Positions 51,886 through 62,211 are shown, numbered from the stretch's first letter. The stretch: 64,000 nt of DNA from Theropithecus gelada (GCF_003255815.1 NC_037670.1:64415376-64479375); one strand, 5' to 3'. Notes: generated by a model from the sequence alone, not told the origin. Made by a program: numbers and translations.

Positions 51886-53216
51886 ACAAATTATTTTTTA
51901 AATTTTATTAAGTTTGATGTTTCCGTGAATAACCCACAAGCCATTTCTCGTTTAATATAGTCCTACAGTTCATATCCACTAACAATTCATGCTCAACCCA
52001 TATATCACATTATTGGAACCAAAACTCGGAAGTAGGCACAGATTTTCCAGTATGTAGAATGCAACAGCTAGAGAAAACCTATCCCCATGTGCTTCATCCT
52101 ACTGGCTCTTGCAGCAAACATTTGTAAACATAAATCAGACATAAATCACCCAACAATCAGGAATGGGTTATAAAACTTTATGTAGGCATTCATAAAGGTT
52201 GGAGAGCATGAAATAGTATTTTTTTGATGATACCTATTAAAGATGGGCGGAGTACATACCGAGAATAGTTTCTAGTAAGTGCATCTGACCAGTGGTTGAC
52301 CCGAAGCAGCAAACAGCTGTGAGGTTGACCGTTCCAGCAGTGCCTAACTCTAAAAATGGACACTCACCCCCTACTATGTCATCTCAATCCTGAGCATTAG
52401 CTTTTTCTCCATAAATTAAAAGTATTTAAAATTTACATATGACTATTTACCAAATCTCTGCTTGAGAATCCTAACCTTAAAAACACTGAATAAATGAAAA
52501 CAAGAGATTTATCAACATAAATGAATAAATTATTCTATGTAAGAATGACAGGTTAAACAAATTAAAAGGAAATTGAACATGTATTTAGGCATCTTTAATT
52601 TTTTTTAATGTTATATCAGGATGTAGCAATGCTCTCACAAATTGATAACAAAATCATTAAGATTCCAAAAAGGAAATGAAGAGAATACATGAAGGGAATT
52701 AACCAGGAAGAAATAGAAAGGATCAGTGAGCACAGGAAAGAAGTCTTTAGTCTTTCATAATCCAAATGGAAAGCAACCATAACAACCCTCTCTAACCCTT
52801 ATACATTGATGGTCTTTTTCAGACTTTGATTCACTGCAGATGAGGGACATCACAGTACAGCCTTTTCATAAGGCATTTTGTGTGTAAAGAGGACATTTTG
52901 TGTCCTGTGGTCATCTTGACTCTGCAATCTTATTCTCACCCCTACCAATGTCACTACAATGAGGGAGCAATGTCCTTCTGGGAAGAGAAAAACAAAATGT
53001 CTCCCTTACAGGGAGACCGCTAGACTCTGTGTTTGGGAGTTGCTGTGTCTTTGACTAACTAGCCACAGTATTTTATCCCCTCAGAGCCTTCATCTCCTGT
53101 TTTATGCCAGCAGGTAATCGGAACATACTTGCCTCTAAGGCATCTCCAGTCATAACCCTGCACAGTGCTATTGATTTCATAGTAAAGATTTAAGCAAAAG
53201 GAGAACTTCAACGCAC
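51886..53216. other. ABCA13 intron next to the exon at 53217, nothing recognised
   Basis: AT-rich DNA with no recognisable repeat or gene. Confidence 0.5.
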
Positions 53217-53309
53217 CTATTTTTGATGTGCTGAGGAGAACCAAGACATTTGAAGCTGCCGTTGACCATTATGGCCAGTCTTGTGCAAAGAGCCTCACAT
53301 TCCTCCATG
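53217..53309 (-). CDS. ABCA13: ABCA13 coding exon (fourth from last), NBD2 segment after the H-loop
   Basis: This is an internal coding exon of the giant A-subfamily ABC transporter ABCA13, a multi-pass membrane lipid transporter. Read on the minus strand it is preceded by a pyrimidine-rich tract ending in CAG and followed by GTGCGT. The 93 nt begin with one base completing a codon, then encode MEECEALCTRLAIMVNG and the following SFKCLGSPQHIKN, and end with the first two bases of an Arg codon. This is the conserved stretch just past the switch histidine of the second nucleotide-binding domain in ABCA proteins. The His itself lies in the preceding exon, outside the window. Both boundaries have phase 2 and match the G that opens the next exon at 25317. 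The open frame extends beyond the exon on both sides, but that extension is intronic. ABCA12 and ABCA1 have related sequences here; I choose ABCA13 because the downstream exons match what I know of its C-terminus. Confidence 0.93.
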
Positions 53310-53741
53310 CTGCGAGGAAGGGAAAGAGACAAACATGAGCCATTTCCTGAAGAGGCGAGGTGCGAGTCAAACTTTTCAAAACAGAAAGGAGACAAGATAC
53401 CATTAGGGCACATTACTTAATTTTTTATAGAGATATCTCATGTTAACCAAATAAAAAGCTTTTAAAAACAATAAGGTTTTATTTAGACAGCCAATTTTAC
53501 AATTAACAAAAAATCAATATTTTCTTATACCAGGAAGATCAGCTATAAAATATATAGAAGAGAAGCATTTTGCAATAGTACAAAAACACAAGGTAAGAAT
53601 AATCTTAACAAAGCAATGTGAATGTTTTAGGAAAAGAAACAAGAAAGCCTAACTAATAGGCACAAATGAAATCTGGAATCAATGGAAGGAGGCATGGAAA
53701 AAAGAAAAGAATGGATATTTTGAAAATGGAAAAACCGTTAT

Positions 53742-54038
53742 GGCCGGGCGCGGTGGCTCAAGCCTGTAATCCCAGCACTTTGGGAGGCCGAGACGGGCGG
53801 ATCACGAGGTCAGGAGATCGAGACCATCCTGGCTAACACGGTGAAACCCCGTCTCTACTAAAAAAATACAAAAAACTAGCCGGGTGAGGTGGTGGGCGCC
53901 TGTAGTCCCAGCTACTCGGGAGGCTGAGGCAGGAGAATGGCGTGAACCCGGGAGGCGGAGCTTGCAGTGAGCTGAGATCCGGCCACTGCACTCCAGCCTG
54001 GGCGACAGAGCGAGACTCCGTCTCAAAAAAAAAAAAAA
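53742..54038 (+). mobile_element. Young AluY of Old World monkey type
   Basis: Near-consensus AluY starting 'ggccgggcgcggtggctcaa', carrying 'gagatccggccactgcactc' in the right arm, a variant I associate with cercopithecid AluY lineages. It is flanked by a 12-bp target-site duplication, AAAAACCGTTAT, at 53730-53741 and 54039-54050. Confidence 0.95.
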
Positions 54039-54712
54039 AAAAACCGTTATAATATGAAAATTAGTGCAATATAGAACATTATTAATATGTTAGTGTAAAT
54101 ATCAAATATTACCTTAAGTGTAAACATAAAACAGAAGTAAATTAATTATATGTAAAATATAAATAAGGTCCATTTTAACATAGTGTATAATATAGAATAT
54201 AACACCATAAATAACATTTTAATGTGTAGCTATAATTGAAATTATATTTTGACATTTCAATTCAAAATATGTCACAAAATTGGTAATCTATAATTATAGT
54301 ATTATAATAATGAAAATATATTATAATACAGATATAGTAAATCTAATCAAAATTTTACATTTATCACTCCCATGAGAAAATTTTAAAATAATTATAAAGT
54401 ATATCTTTAAAATTACTTAGTGAAAGGAAGAAAAATAATGAAAGAGGAATCATGAAAGAAGACTTGCTCCAGAAAACGTAAATATTTTCTATATAACTAA
54501 AACAATTGCAATTTGGTAATACACGAAAGAATTACAAGGCAGATGTCATTAGAACAAGATAAGAGAGCCACAAACAAGATGTTACTATCTTATATACATA
54601 ATGATTTGAATATGAGAAGATATTTTCTAAGCAGAAAAGCAATGGAAGAAGCTATTAAGGGATTTGTAGTCGTTGTGTCTTAACACAGCAAACTAGCATT
54701 TAAAACATTCCA

Positions 54713-55014
54713 GTCAGGCATGGTGGCTCATGCCTGTAATCCCAGTACTTTGGGAGGCCGAGGTGGGTGGATCACCTGAGGTCAGGAGTTCGAGACCAGC
54801 CTGGCCAACATGGTAAAATCCTATCTCTACTAAAAGTATGAAAATTTAGCCGGGCGTAGTGGGGGGCACCTGTAATCCCAGCTACTCAAGAGGCTGAGGC
54901 AGGAGAATCGCTTGAACCCGGGAGGTGGAGGTTGCAGTGAGCCGAGATTGTGCTACTGCACTCCAGCCTGGGTGAGAAGAACCAGTATCTGTCTCAAAAA
55001 AAAAAAGAAAAAAA
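54713..55014 (+). mobile_element. Alu (AluS-like)
   Basis: Complete dimer starting 'gtcaggcatggtggctcatg', with 'gaggtcaggagttcgagacc' (AluS-like) and an A-tail at 54996-55014. Confidence 0.94.
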
Positions 55015-55048
55015 TTCCAATAGACTTATTGGGTAGAGGTTGATATAC

Positions 55049-55104
55049 TTACTATAAAGAACTCATTTATGAGTTCTTTACTATATATGAGTTCTTTATA
55101 GTAA
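55049..55104. repeat. Perfect 18-bp inverted repeat with 20-nt loop
   Basis: Arms 55049-55066 (ttactataaagaactcat) and 55087-55104 are exact reverse complements. The loop holds another copy of 'atgagttcttta' (55069-55080), so the left arm can pair with either of two partners. Confidence 0.95.
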
Positions 55105-55270
55105 AAATATAACAATAAACAAAACAAAATAATAAAATAATGATATAATTATTATATTATTATTTAAACAAAATAATAAAACAACATAATAAAACAAATA
55201 ATAAAACAAAATAATATAACATATAATTTTATTTATAACAAAATAATAAAAATATAATAGAGAAAAAAGG
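55105..55270. repeat. (AATAAA)n-like AT-rich simple repeat
   Basis: Irregular runs of 'aataaaacaaaataat'-type sequence with very low GC. The antisense open frame here is only Phe/Ile/Tyr-rich low complexity. Confidence 0.85.
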
Positions 55271-56503
55271 GTAAATAACATGTAGAGACCATTCAAAGAA
55301 CTACTCATGGGTAATAAACATACCAACAAATTATAAAATATAAACCATTAAATCAATTGATTTTAAAGCTATTTTCTTGCTGGAAAAGTGTTCATGTGTG
55401 CTTTTGTGTATTGTAGAGAAAAATGAGGGGTTTTTATTTCCAATCGTCACTTCAAAAACAATGAGTTCTCAAATAAAAAAAAAATGCCCAGAAAGTTAAG
55501 GCCATTTTCCCAGTAATGTTAAATATGTCATCTCATATATTGCTGGTGGGAGTAAAAATTGGCATAACTTTTTGAACACAATTTGGCAATAATTCCTTTC
55601 CTAAGAACTTAACTTAGAAAACACTGAAAATATAAATGCATGTAACAACTTATTTATAATAGTAAGCATCTGGAAACAGGTCAATATTTCACAGTAGGAC
55701 AATATATCACTCATATAAGTAAGAGTTCATCCATGTGTTAGCTATTAAAACGAGGTTCACCAAAGTCAATTAATCATATGGAGAAAAGTTCATAATACAG
55801 CAATGGTAAAATGACAATGTGTATTCAGAGAATTGCACAAGTATGTTAAAAAACTTCCTAGGAAGAAAAACACACAAAAAAGTATGACTGTCAATATCTC
55901 AAAAATGAAATTAATGATGGATTTTCTTTACTTATTTTACCATTTTGCATTATCCAAATACTCTACAGGAAGTATGTGTTATTCATACTATTGGAGTACA
56001 GTCATAAAGCAGTCTTCTAGGTGGGTTAATGGGCATTCAGATAAAGACATTTCTCAGCCTTCCATGGACCTCGATGTGGACATGCAACAAACTCAGGTCA
56101 ATGGATGCACAATTTCTGGGTCATGTTGAAATACAGCAAGCCACTTGACCTGGATTTTGTTTTTCTCCACTTCCCTTGAGCTAGGATGTAGACACGGTGC
56201 TGATGAGTCAACATCAACCATGATGATTGTAATGGTGGCATGGTAGAAAGAACCCAAGGCCTTGGTCGGCCTGATGATGCACAGCCCACTGACATGAATT
56301 AAGCAAGAGGAAAAAATATGTCTTGTCTGGGCCACTGTAAGTTGAGGTCTCTTTGTTATAGTTGCTTAGCATGAAATCCAAGAAATATATGTCATAAATT
56401 TTCCAAATATGCCTTATATATTTTCCTGTACAAACACATATTTCTTTAATTTCAATTTAAAAGTAATCATCTTACAGGCACACTGTAGGTACTCTAATTA
56501 AAG
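55271..56503. other. Upstream ABCA13 intron, nothing recognised
   Basis: No repeat or gene could be named between the AT-rich stretch and the provirus. Confidence 0.45.
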
Positions 56504-56509
56504 AGGTAG

Positions 56510-57000
56510 TGTTGGGAGCAAGCCCCCCAAAATCTGGCCATAAACTGGCCCCAAAACTGGCCATAAATAAAATCTCTGCAGCAGTGTGTTATGTCCATAA
56601 TGGCCCTAATACCCAAGCTGGAAGGTTGTGGGTTTACGGGAATGAGGGCAAGGAACACCTGGCCCGCCCAGGGCAGAAAACCGCTTAAAGGCATTCTTAC
56701 GCCACAAACAAAAGCATGAGTGATCTGTGTCTTAAGGGCGTGTTCCCACTGCAATTAATTCTGCCCATCCCTTCATTTCCCATAAGGGATACTTTTAGTT
56801 AAATTAATATCTATAGAAACAATGCTAAAGACTGGTTTGCTGTTAATAAATATGTGGGTGAATCTCTGTTTGGGGCTCTCAGCTCTGAAGGCTGTGAGAC
56901 CCCTTGTTTCCCACTTCACACCTCTATATTTCTGTGTGTGTGTCTTTAATTCCTCTAGCTCCGCTGGTTTCAGGTCTCCCTGATTGAGCTGGTCTTGGCA
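56510..57000 (+). repeat. 5' LTR (MER9-like)
   Basis: 491 bp, TG...CA, starting TGTTGGGAGCAAGCCCCCCA and ending GGTCTTGGCA. AATAAA at 56845-56850 lies in the expected R region. Matches the 3' LTR throughout with about 9 percent difference by hand count. Confidence 0.95.
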
Positions 57001-57002
57001 AG

Positions 57003-57022
57003 TGGTGTCTATTCGTGGGGGC
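57003..57022 (+). other. Putative primer-binding site, decayed
   Basis: TGGTGTCTATTCGTGGGGGC lies 2 nt after the LTR. It resembles the lysine-tRNA(1,2) type site (TGGCGCCCAACGTGGGGC) with three C-to-T changes and a short insertion, which would fit the K designation. Other tRNAs cannot be excluded. Confidence 0.5.
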
Positions 57023-57149
57023 TCGAATCCAGGCTGAAGGGTCCCCGGAGCGACGGCTGGAACGGAAAACTAGCTGGGGGACACCCGAGTACTCTTAAAG
57101 CAATCCCTGTGGTGAGTAAGAAGGGGAGTTCGGAAGCATCAGGGTAACA

Positions 57150-58399
57150 ATGGGGAAAGTTTGGGGTCTGGTTCGTTTCACCTTGGAACTTTTTCACACA
57201 GATGACGAGGAGGAAGGAGAGTATAGGAAAGTAACAGAAGCAGTTACAGAGCATGTTTATTTGCCAGCTAAAGCTAAAGGAGCAAAGGAAGGAGAAGTTC
57301 ATCCCTACCCTTCTGCATCCCCTCATTATTTTGAAGAAAATGTCCCCCCAGATCTTTCTTTTCTGGAGGACACTGGGTGAAAAGTAGTTGCCCCGGTGAC
57401 TGTTCCAGCAGCGCCTCGAGTGATGGCTCTTAGTTCTATTCAGGCAGGAATTCAGCAAGCTAGACAAGAGGTGATTTAGAGGCTTGGCAGTTCCCTGTTA
57501 GAATACACCCCCGGGATCAAGAGGGAAATATTATACCTACATTTGAGCCTTTTCCTTTTAAATTACTCAAAGAATTAAAACAAGCTATAAATGAGTATGG
57601 ACCAGGTTCTCCTTTTGTACTGGGACTGTTAAAGAATGTACTTTTCCAGTCGGATGGTTCCTACTGACTGGGACGCTCTTACTCGAGCTTGTCTAACTCC
57701 TGCTCAGTTCAAAACTTACAATTTAAAACTTGGTGGGCAGATGAAGTTTCCATTCAGGCTGCTCACAATGTCCAGGCCCAACCTCAAATTAATATAACTG
57801 CAGACCAACTTCTGGGGGTTGGTGGCTGGACTGGTTTAGATGCACAACTGGTCATGCAGGATGATGCCATAGAACAGCTTAGAGGAGTGTGCATTAGTGT
57901 TTGGGAAAAAATCACTTCAGGTGGGGAAAATTACCCTTTCTTTAGGGCTGCAAAACAGGGATCCAGAGAACCGTACGTTGATTTTATAGCTCAGTTACAG
58001 GAGTCTCTTAAAAAGATGATTGCAGATTCGGCTGCTCAGGATATAGTGTTGCAATTATTAGCTTTCCACAATGCTAATCCCGATTGCCAGGCTGCTCTGT
58101 GACTTATCAGAGGGAAAGTACATTTAGTTGATTATATCAAGGTCTGTGATGGTATCGGAGGTAATCTGCATAAAGCTACTTTGTTGGCACAGGCAATGGC
58201 AGGACTGAGAGTGGATAAAGGAAATACTCCATTTCCTGGAGCTTGTTTTAACTGTGGGAAGCATGGTCGCACTAAAAAAGAATGTAGAAAAAATCAGCGA
58301 GTCAGGTCACCTGATGGGGGAAAAAAGAAAACGGTTGAGCCTGAAATATGTCCAAAATGTAAAAAAGGAAAACACTGGGCTAGTGAGTGTCACTCTTAA
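57150..58399 (+). pseudogene. gag: Broken retroviral gag (capsid and nucleocapsid recognisable)
   Basis: Remnant of the structural polyprotein gene. A first piece (57150-57380) is in a different frame from the rest, and most of the expected matrix region seems to be missing. The capsid piece (57689-58102) contains the major homology region at about 57956-58012 (QGSREPYVDF). It ends at a TGA (58100-58102) in the same frame as the nucleocapsid piece (58181-58399). Additional frame changes occur around 57.65-57.71 kb. Two Cys-His boxes follow. The first (58244-58285) has Arg at 58268-58270 where the zinc-binding His belongs; the second (58349-58390) keeps CX2CX4HX4C. Not able to give a full Gag protein. 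Confidence 0.88.
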
Positions 58400-58441
58400 G
58401 TTTGATAAAGACGGAAATTCAATTTCAGGAAACGCCATGAG

Positions 58442-59091
58442 GTGCCTGTCCCGGGCCTCGTTCTAAACTGGGGCATTTCCAGCTCAGGCCATTCCCTCAC
58501 CCCTGTACAATGTCTGTCCCCCTCCACAGTCAGTAGTGCCTCAGTAGATTTATACTGCACAAAAGCTGTGAGCCTTCTACCTGGGAACCCCCGCAAAAGG
58601 TCCCAACAGGAGTCTGTGGACCCTTGCCAGCAGGGACAATAGGATTACTTTTAGGAAGGTCTAGTGTAAGTTTAAAAGGCGTACAAATACATAGAGGAGT
58701 CATTAATTCAGATTATAATGGGGAAATTCAAATTGTTGTATCTACTTCTGTTCCCTGGAAAGCAGAGCCAGGAGAGCGCATAGCACAGCTCCTGATTGTG
58801 CTGTATGTAGGAATGGGAAAAAGTGAAATTAAACGAACAGGAAGATTTGGAAGCACAAATAAACAAGGTAAAGTAACTTATTGGGTAAATCAAATTACTG
58901 ATAAACATCCTACCTGTGAAATAACTATTCAAAGAAAAAAATTTGCAAGGTTTGAAAGAACCGCTTCGAGCGGAAAAACAAAGTTCCCGCCAAAGATTAG
59001 AAAAAAATTTTTGATGGTGGCCATTGTTAAGCCTCCAGAACCTATACCTCTAAAATGGTTAACAAATAAGTCAATTTGGATAGAACAATGA
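58442..59091 (+). pseudogene. pro: Retroviral pro region: dUTPase domain, protease core missing
   Basis: Betaretroviruses encode a dUTPase upstream of the protease. Here dUTPase motifs are visible: the N-terminal motif around 58540-58590 in one frame, then, after a frame change, GRSS (58654-58665), GVINSDYNGE (58696-58725), PGERIAQLL (about 58770-58796) and the C-terminal glycine-rich motif RTGRFGST (about 58838-58861). The third motif has Asn where Asp is usual. The frame 58624-59088 is free of stops for 155 codons. No D-T/S-G aspartic protease signature occurs between the dUTPase and the start of the pol-like sequence, so the protease core appears deleted. Confidence 0.85.
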
Positions 59092-60305
59092 CTGCTAAGT
59101 AAAGAAAAACTGGAGGCTTTAGAGAAATTAGTTAGTGAACAATTAGAAAATGGGCACATAGCTCCAACATTTTCCCTTTGGAATTCTCCAGTTTTTGTAA
59201 TTAAGAAAAAATCAGGAAAATGGAGAATGTTAACTGACTTAAGAGCCATCAATTCAGTTATACAACTTATGGGAGCATTACGGCCAGGATTGCCTTCTCC
59301 TGCAATAATTCCAAAAAAACTGGCCTTTAATAGTCATAGATTTAAAAGACCGTTTCTTTACTATCACTTTAGCTGAACAAGACTGTGAACGGTTTGCATT
59401 TACAGTTCCTGCAGTAAACAACCTGCAGCCTGCTAAACATTATCATTGGAAAGTGTTGCCACAGGGCATGTTAAACAGTTCAACTATTTGCCAGACGTAT
59501 GTGGGGCAAGCAATTGAACCTACTCGTAAAAAATTTCCACAGTGTTACATTATTCACTATACAGATGATATACTTTGTGCTGCCCCTACTCGAGAAATAT
59601 TACTCGAATGTTATGATCACTTGCAAAATTCGATTTCTCGCACGGGTTTAATTACAGCTCCTGACAAAATTCAGACTACTACTCCTTACTCCTACTTGGG
59701 GACCTTAGTAAATGACACTACCATTGTGCCACAGAAAGTAACCACACGTAGGGATAAATTAAGAACATTAAATGACTTTCAAAAATTACTAGGGGATATT
59801 AATTAGATAAGACCTGCTCTAAGCATGCCTACCTATGCCATGAGTAATTTGTTTTCTATCCTTAGAGGAAATCCTAGTCTCACTAGCCCTTGGCAATTAA
59901 CAAAGGAGGGAGAGGCAGAGTTATAGCTGGTTGAGAAGCAAGTCCATAAAGCTTGCATAAATAGAATAGATCCAGAGAAGACTTTAGATTTGCTAATTTT
60001 TTCAACTCAGCATTCACCTACTAGTGTTATTGCCCAAGAACAGGACTTAGTAGAGTGGCTTTTTCTTCCACATACTAATTCACGGACTCTCACTCCTTAT
60101 TTAGATCAAATCACTACTATGATAGGGATTGGGAGAACTCAGATTGCTAAATTACATGGATATGATCCTGGAAAAATTATTGTCCCTCTCACAAAGGCAC
60201 AAATACAGCAAGCTTTATAAATAGTCTTAATTGGCAAACCCATTTAGCTGACTTTGTGGGTATTCTCGATAATCATTTTCCTAAAATGAAGCTGTTTACC
60301 CCCCG
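59092..60305 (+). pseudogene. pol: Broken retroviral pol (reverse transcriptase, part of RNase H)
   Basis: RT fingers/palm sequence starts immediately after a TGA at 59089-59091, continues with SPVFVIKKKSGKWR (about 59188-59229), then shifts frame near an A run at 59314-59320. The later palm (59453-59806) carries LPQG and the catalytic YTDD at 59558-59569, where Ile, Val or Met is usual in place of Thr. Further stops occur at about 59804, 59922 and 60218 in an otherwise continuous frame through the thumb/connection. Only the beginning of RNase H is left, and no integrase zinc or catalytic motifs follow. Nonfunctional. Confidence 0.88.
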
Positions 60306-61200
60306 GTTGCAACCACGTCAAGACTGACGCTGAGGAGGACCCCAACTGTCAGGAGCAACACCCGTCGAACACAGCCACCCACCTGGGGACAGATCAAGAA
60401 GCTGTCTCAGACGGCAGAAGAAAACCTGAAGAAAGCGGGACAACTAGTCACAATGAATAATTTAATGGTAGCTATGATAGTGGTTATCACCACTGCCATG
60501 AGTATTCCTTCAACAAGGCCTGATAATAATGCCTGGATGCAATCACTGTATGACACAGTTACACATGCTTTCTGATCTCAGTATTTACCATAATAATCTC
60601 TCCTATAATTGAGGCATACTGCCCTTAAAAACCTATTTTATAAACAGGATTGGACCCAGTTTGAAAAAATGAACATACGTGTTTAGGAAGATTGCTTTGC
60701 AGAACAGGCAGAGGTGCTGAACAACGATTCCTATGGAATCATTAATTGGCCCTCTAAGGGGATGTTTAGCTTGAATTGCACCTCTCAGTCTGTGTGCTAC
60801 GGCCACATTATGTTCAGATGATCTGAACAAAACGTTCAGATGGTAGAAATGATGAGAAGCACGGCAAAAGTTCCTATTATCTGCAACCATAGCGGTATAG
60901 TGGCACCTCAACCTCAAATGATATGGCCCGCTCTAGGAGCTTAACATAAGGATTTGTGGACCAAAATTTGGGAAAGAATAAAAAAGCATCTAGAAGGACA
61001 CTCTACAAACTTGTCTTTGGATATTGCAAAATTAAAAGAACAAATATTTAAAGCATCCCAGGCACACCTGACCTCCATGCCAGGAACTGGAATGCTTGAA
61101 GGAGCTGCAGACAGATTAGCAGCTAGTAACCCATTAAAATGGATAAAACACTTGGAAGCTCTGTGATTTCAATGAGGATTGTGCTTTTAATCTATGTTGT
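60306..61200 (+). pseudogene. env: Broken retroviral env (leader, SU fragment, TM fragment)
   Basis: Pol joins abruptly to an env-like leader at about 60310, with an Arg/Thr-rich stretch and then a hydrophobic signal-like segment at 60452-60510 (NNLMVAMIVVITTAMS). Around 60640-60945 a surface-subunit-like piece occurs with stops and frame changes. The segment 60954-61166 is open for 70 codons and contains the transmembrane-subunit heptad region with HLEGHSTNLSLDIAKLKEQI, highly typical of HERV-K/HML envelopes. The membrane anchor after it is interrupted. The region is much shorter than an intact env, so internal deletions are likely. Confidence 0.85.
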
Positions 61201-61294
61201 TTGTCTTTGTATAGTCAGCAGATGCGGATTCTGACTCCTGCGAGAAGTAGCTCACTGTGACAAAGCTGCCCTTGCTTTTATCTCTTTGCAAATC

Positions 61295-61305
61295 AAAGAA
61301 GGAGA
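61295..61305 (+). other. Polypurine tract of the provirus
   Basis: AAAGAAGGAGA, 2 nt before the 3' LTR, in the expected position for plus-strand priming. Confidence 0.75.
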
Positions 61306-61307
61306 CA

Positions 61308-61794
61308 TGTTGAGAACAAGCCTCCCAAAATCTGGACATAAACTGGTCCCCAAACTGGTCATAAATAAAATCTCTGCAGCATTGTGATATGTCCATAATG
61401 GCCCTAACACCCAAGTTGGAAGGTTGCGGGTTTACAGGAATGAGGGCAAGGAACACCTGGCCAGCCCAAGGTGGAAAACCACTTAAAGGCATTCTTAAGC
61501 CATAAGCAAAAGCATGAGTGATCTGTGTCTTAAGGGCATGTTCCTGCTGCAATTAATTCTGCCCATCCCTTCGTTTCCCATAAGGGATACTTTTAGTTAA
61601 TTTAATATCTGTAGAAACAATGCTAATGACTGGTTTGCTGTTAATAAATATGTGGGTAAAACTCTAGGGCTCTCAGCTCTGAAGGCTGAGAGACTCCTGA
61701 TTTCCCACTTCACACCTCTATATTTCTGTGTGTGTGTATTTAATTCCTCTAGCACCACTGGGTTCGGGTCTCCCTGATGGAGCTGGTCTCGGCA
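61308..61794 (+). repeat. 3' LTR (MER9-like)
   Basis: 487 bp, TG...CA, starting TGTTGAGAACAAGCCTCCCA and ending GGTCTCGGCA; the counterpart of 56510-57000 with a small deletion near the 3' third. Confidence 0.95.
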
Positions 61795-61856
61795 AGGTAG
61801 AATATGAAGTCACTTATATATTAGTTTCTTAAACATAGTTCAGACAAGTGGAGGTC

Positions 61857-62211
61857 TAATATGGTTTGTGTTTGTGTCACCACCGAAATCTCCTATCGGA
61901 TTGTGATCACCGGTGTTGGAGGAGAGGCCTGGTGGGAGGTAACTGGATCATGGTGGCATATTTTCCCCTTGCTGTTCGTTCTCATGATAGTAAGTTCTCA
62001 CGAGATCTGTTTGTTTAAAAGTGTGTAGCACTTCCCCTTTCACTCTCTTCCTCCTGCTCTGGCCATGTAAGACATTCCTGCTGCCCCTTTGCCTTCTGCC
62101 ATGATTGTAAGTTTCCCGAGACCTCCCCAGCCATGCTTTCTGTACAGCCTGTGGAACTGTGAGCCTGTTAAACTTCTTTTCTCTATGGCAATGTGAAAAC
62201 AAACTAATACA
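61857..62211 (+). repeat. MaLR LTR (MST-like)
   Basis: 'taatatggtttgtgtttgtg', 'gaggtaactggatcatggtg', 'tctcacgagatctgtttgtt', 'gccatgattgtaagtttccc' and the end 'aaactaataca'. Directly followed by internal sequence. Confidence 0.9.

Larger units (their letters stand above)
56504..61800 (+). mobile_element. HERV-K superfamily provirus (probably HML-3 / HERVK9), defective
   Basis: A two-LTR endogenous betaretrovirus-like provirus. It has a 5' LTR (56510-57000), a 4.3 kb internal part and a 3' LTR (61308-61794), bounded by a perfect 6-bp duplication AGGTAG at 56504-56509 and 61795-61800. Six bp is the usual duplication for this class. The internal order is gag, dUTPase/pro, pol, env, with two Cys-His boxes, a dUTPase domain and a betaretrovirus-type transmembrane segment. 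All genes are interrupted and the integrase is absent. The HML-3/MER9 assignment rests on my memory of the LTR text. It sits in an ABCA13 intron, antisense to the gene. Confidence 0.92.

Noticed and set aside
53310..53413. N-terminal extension of the ABCA13 exon frame
   Set aside because: The open frame runs through the splice acceptor into intron; the CAG at 53310-53312 marks the exon border.
57009..57467. 152-codon minus-strand open frame
   Set aside because: Antisense to proviral leader and gag; no recognisable family features.
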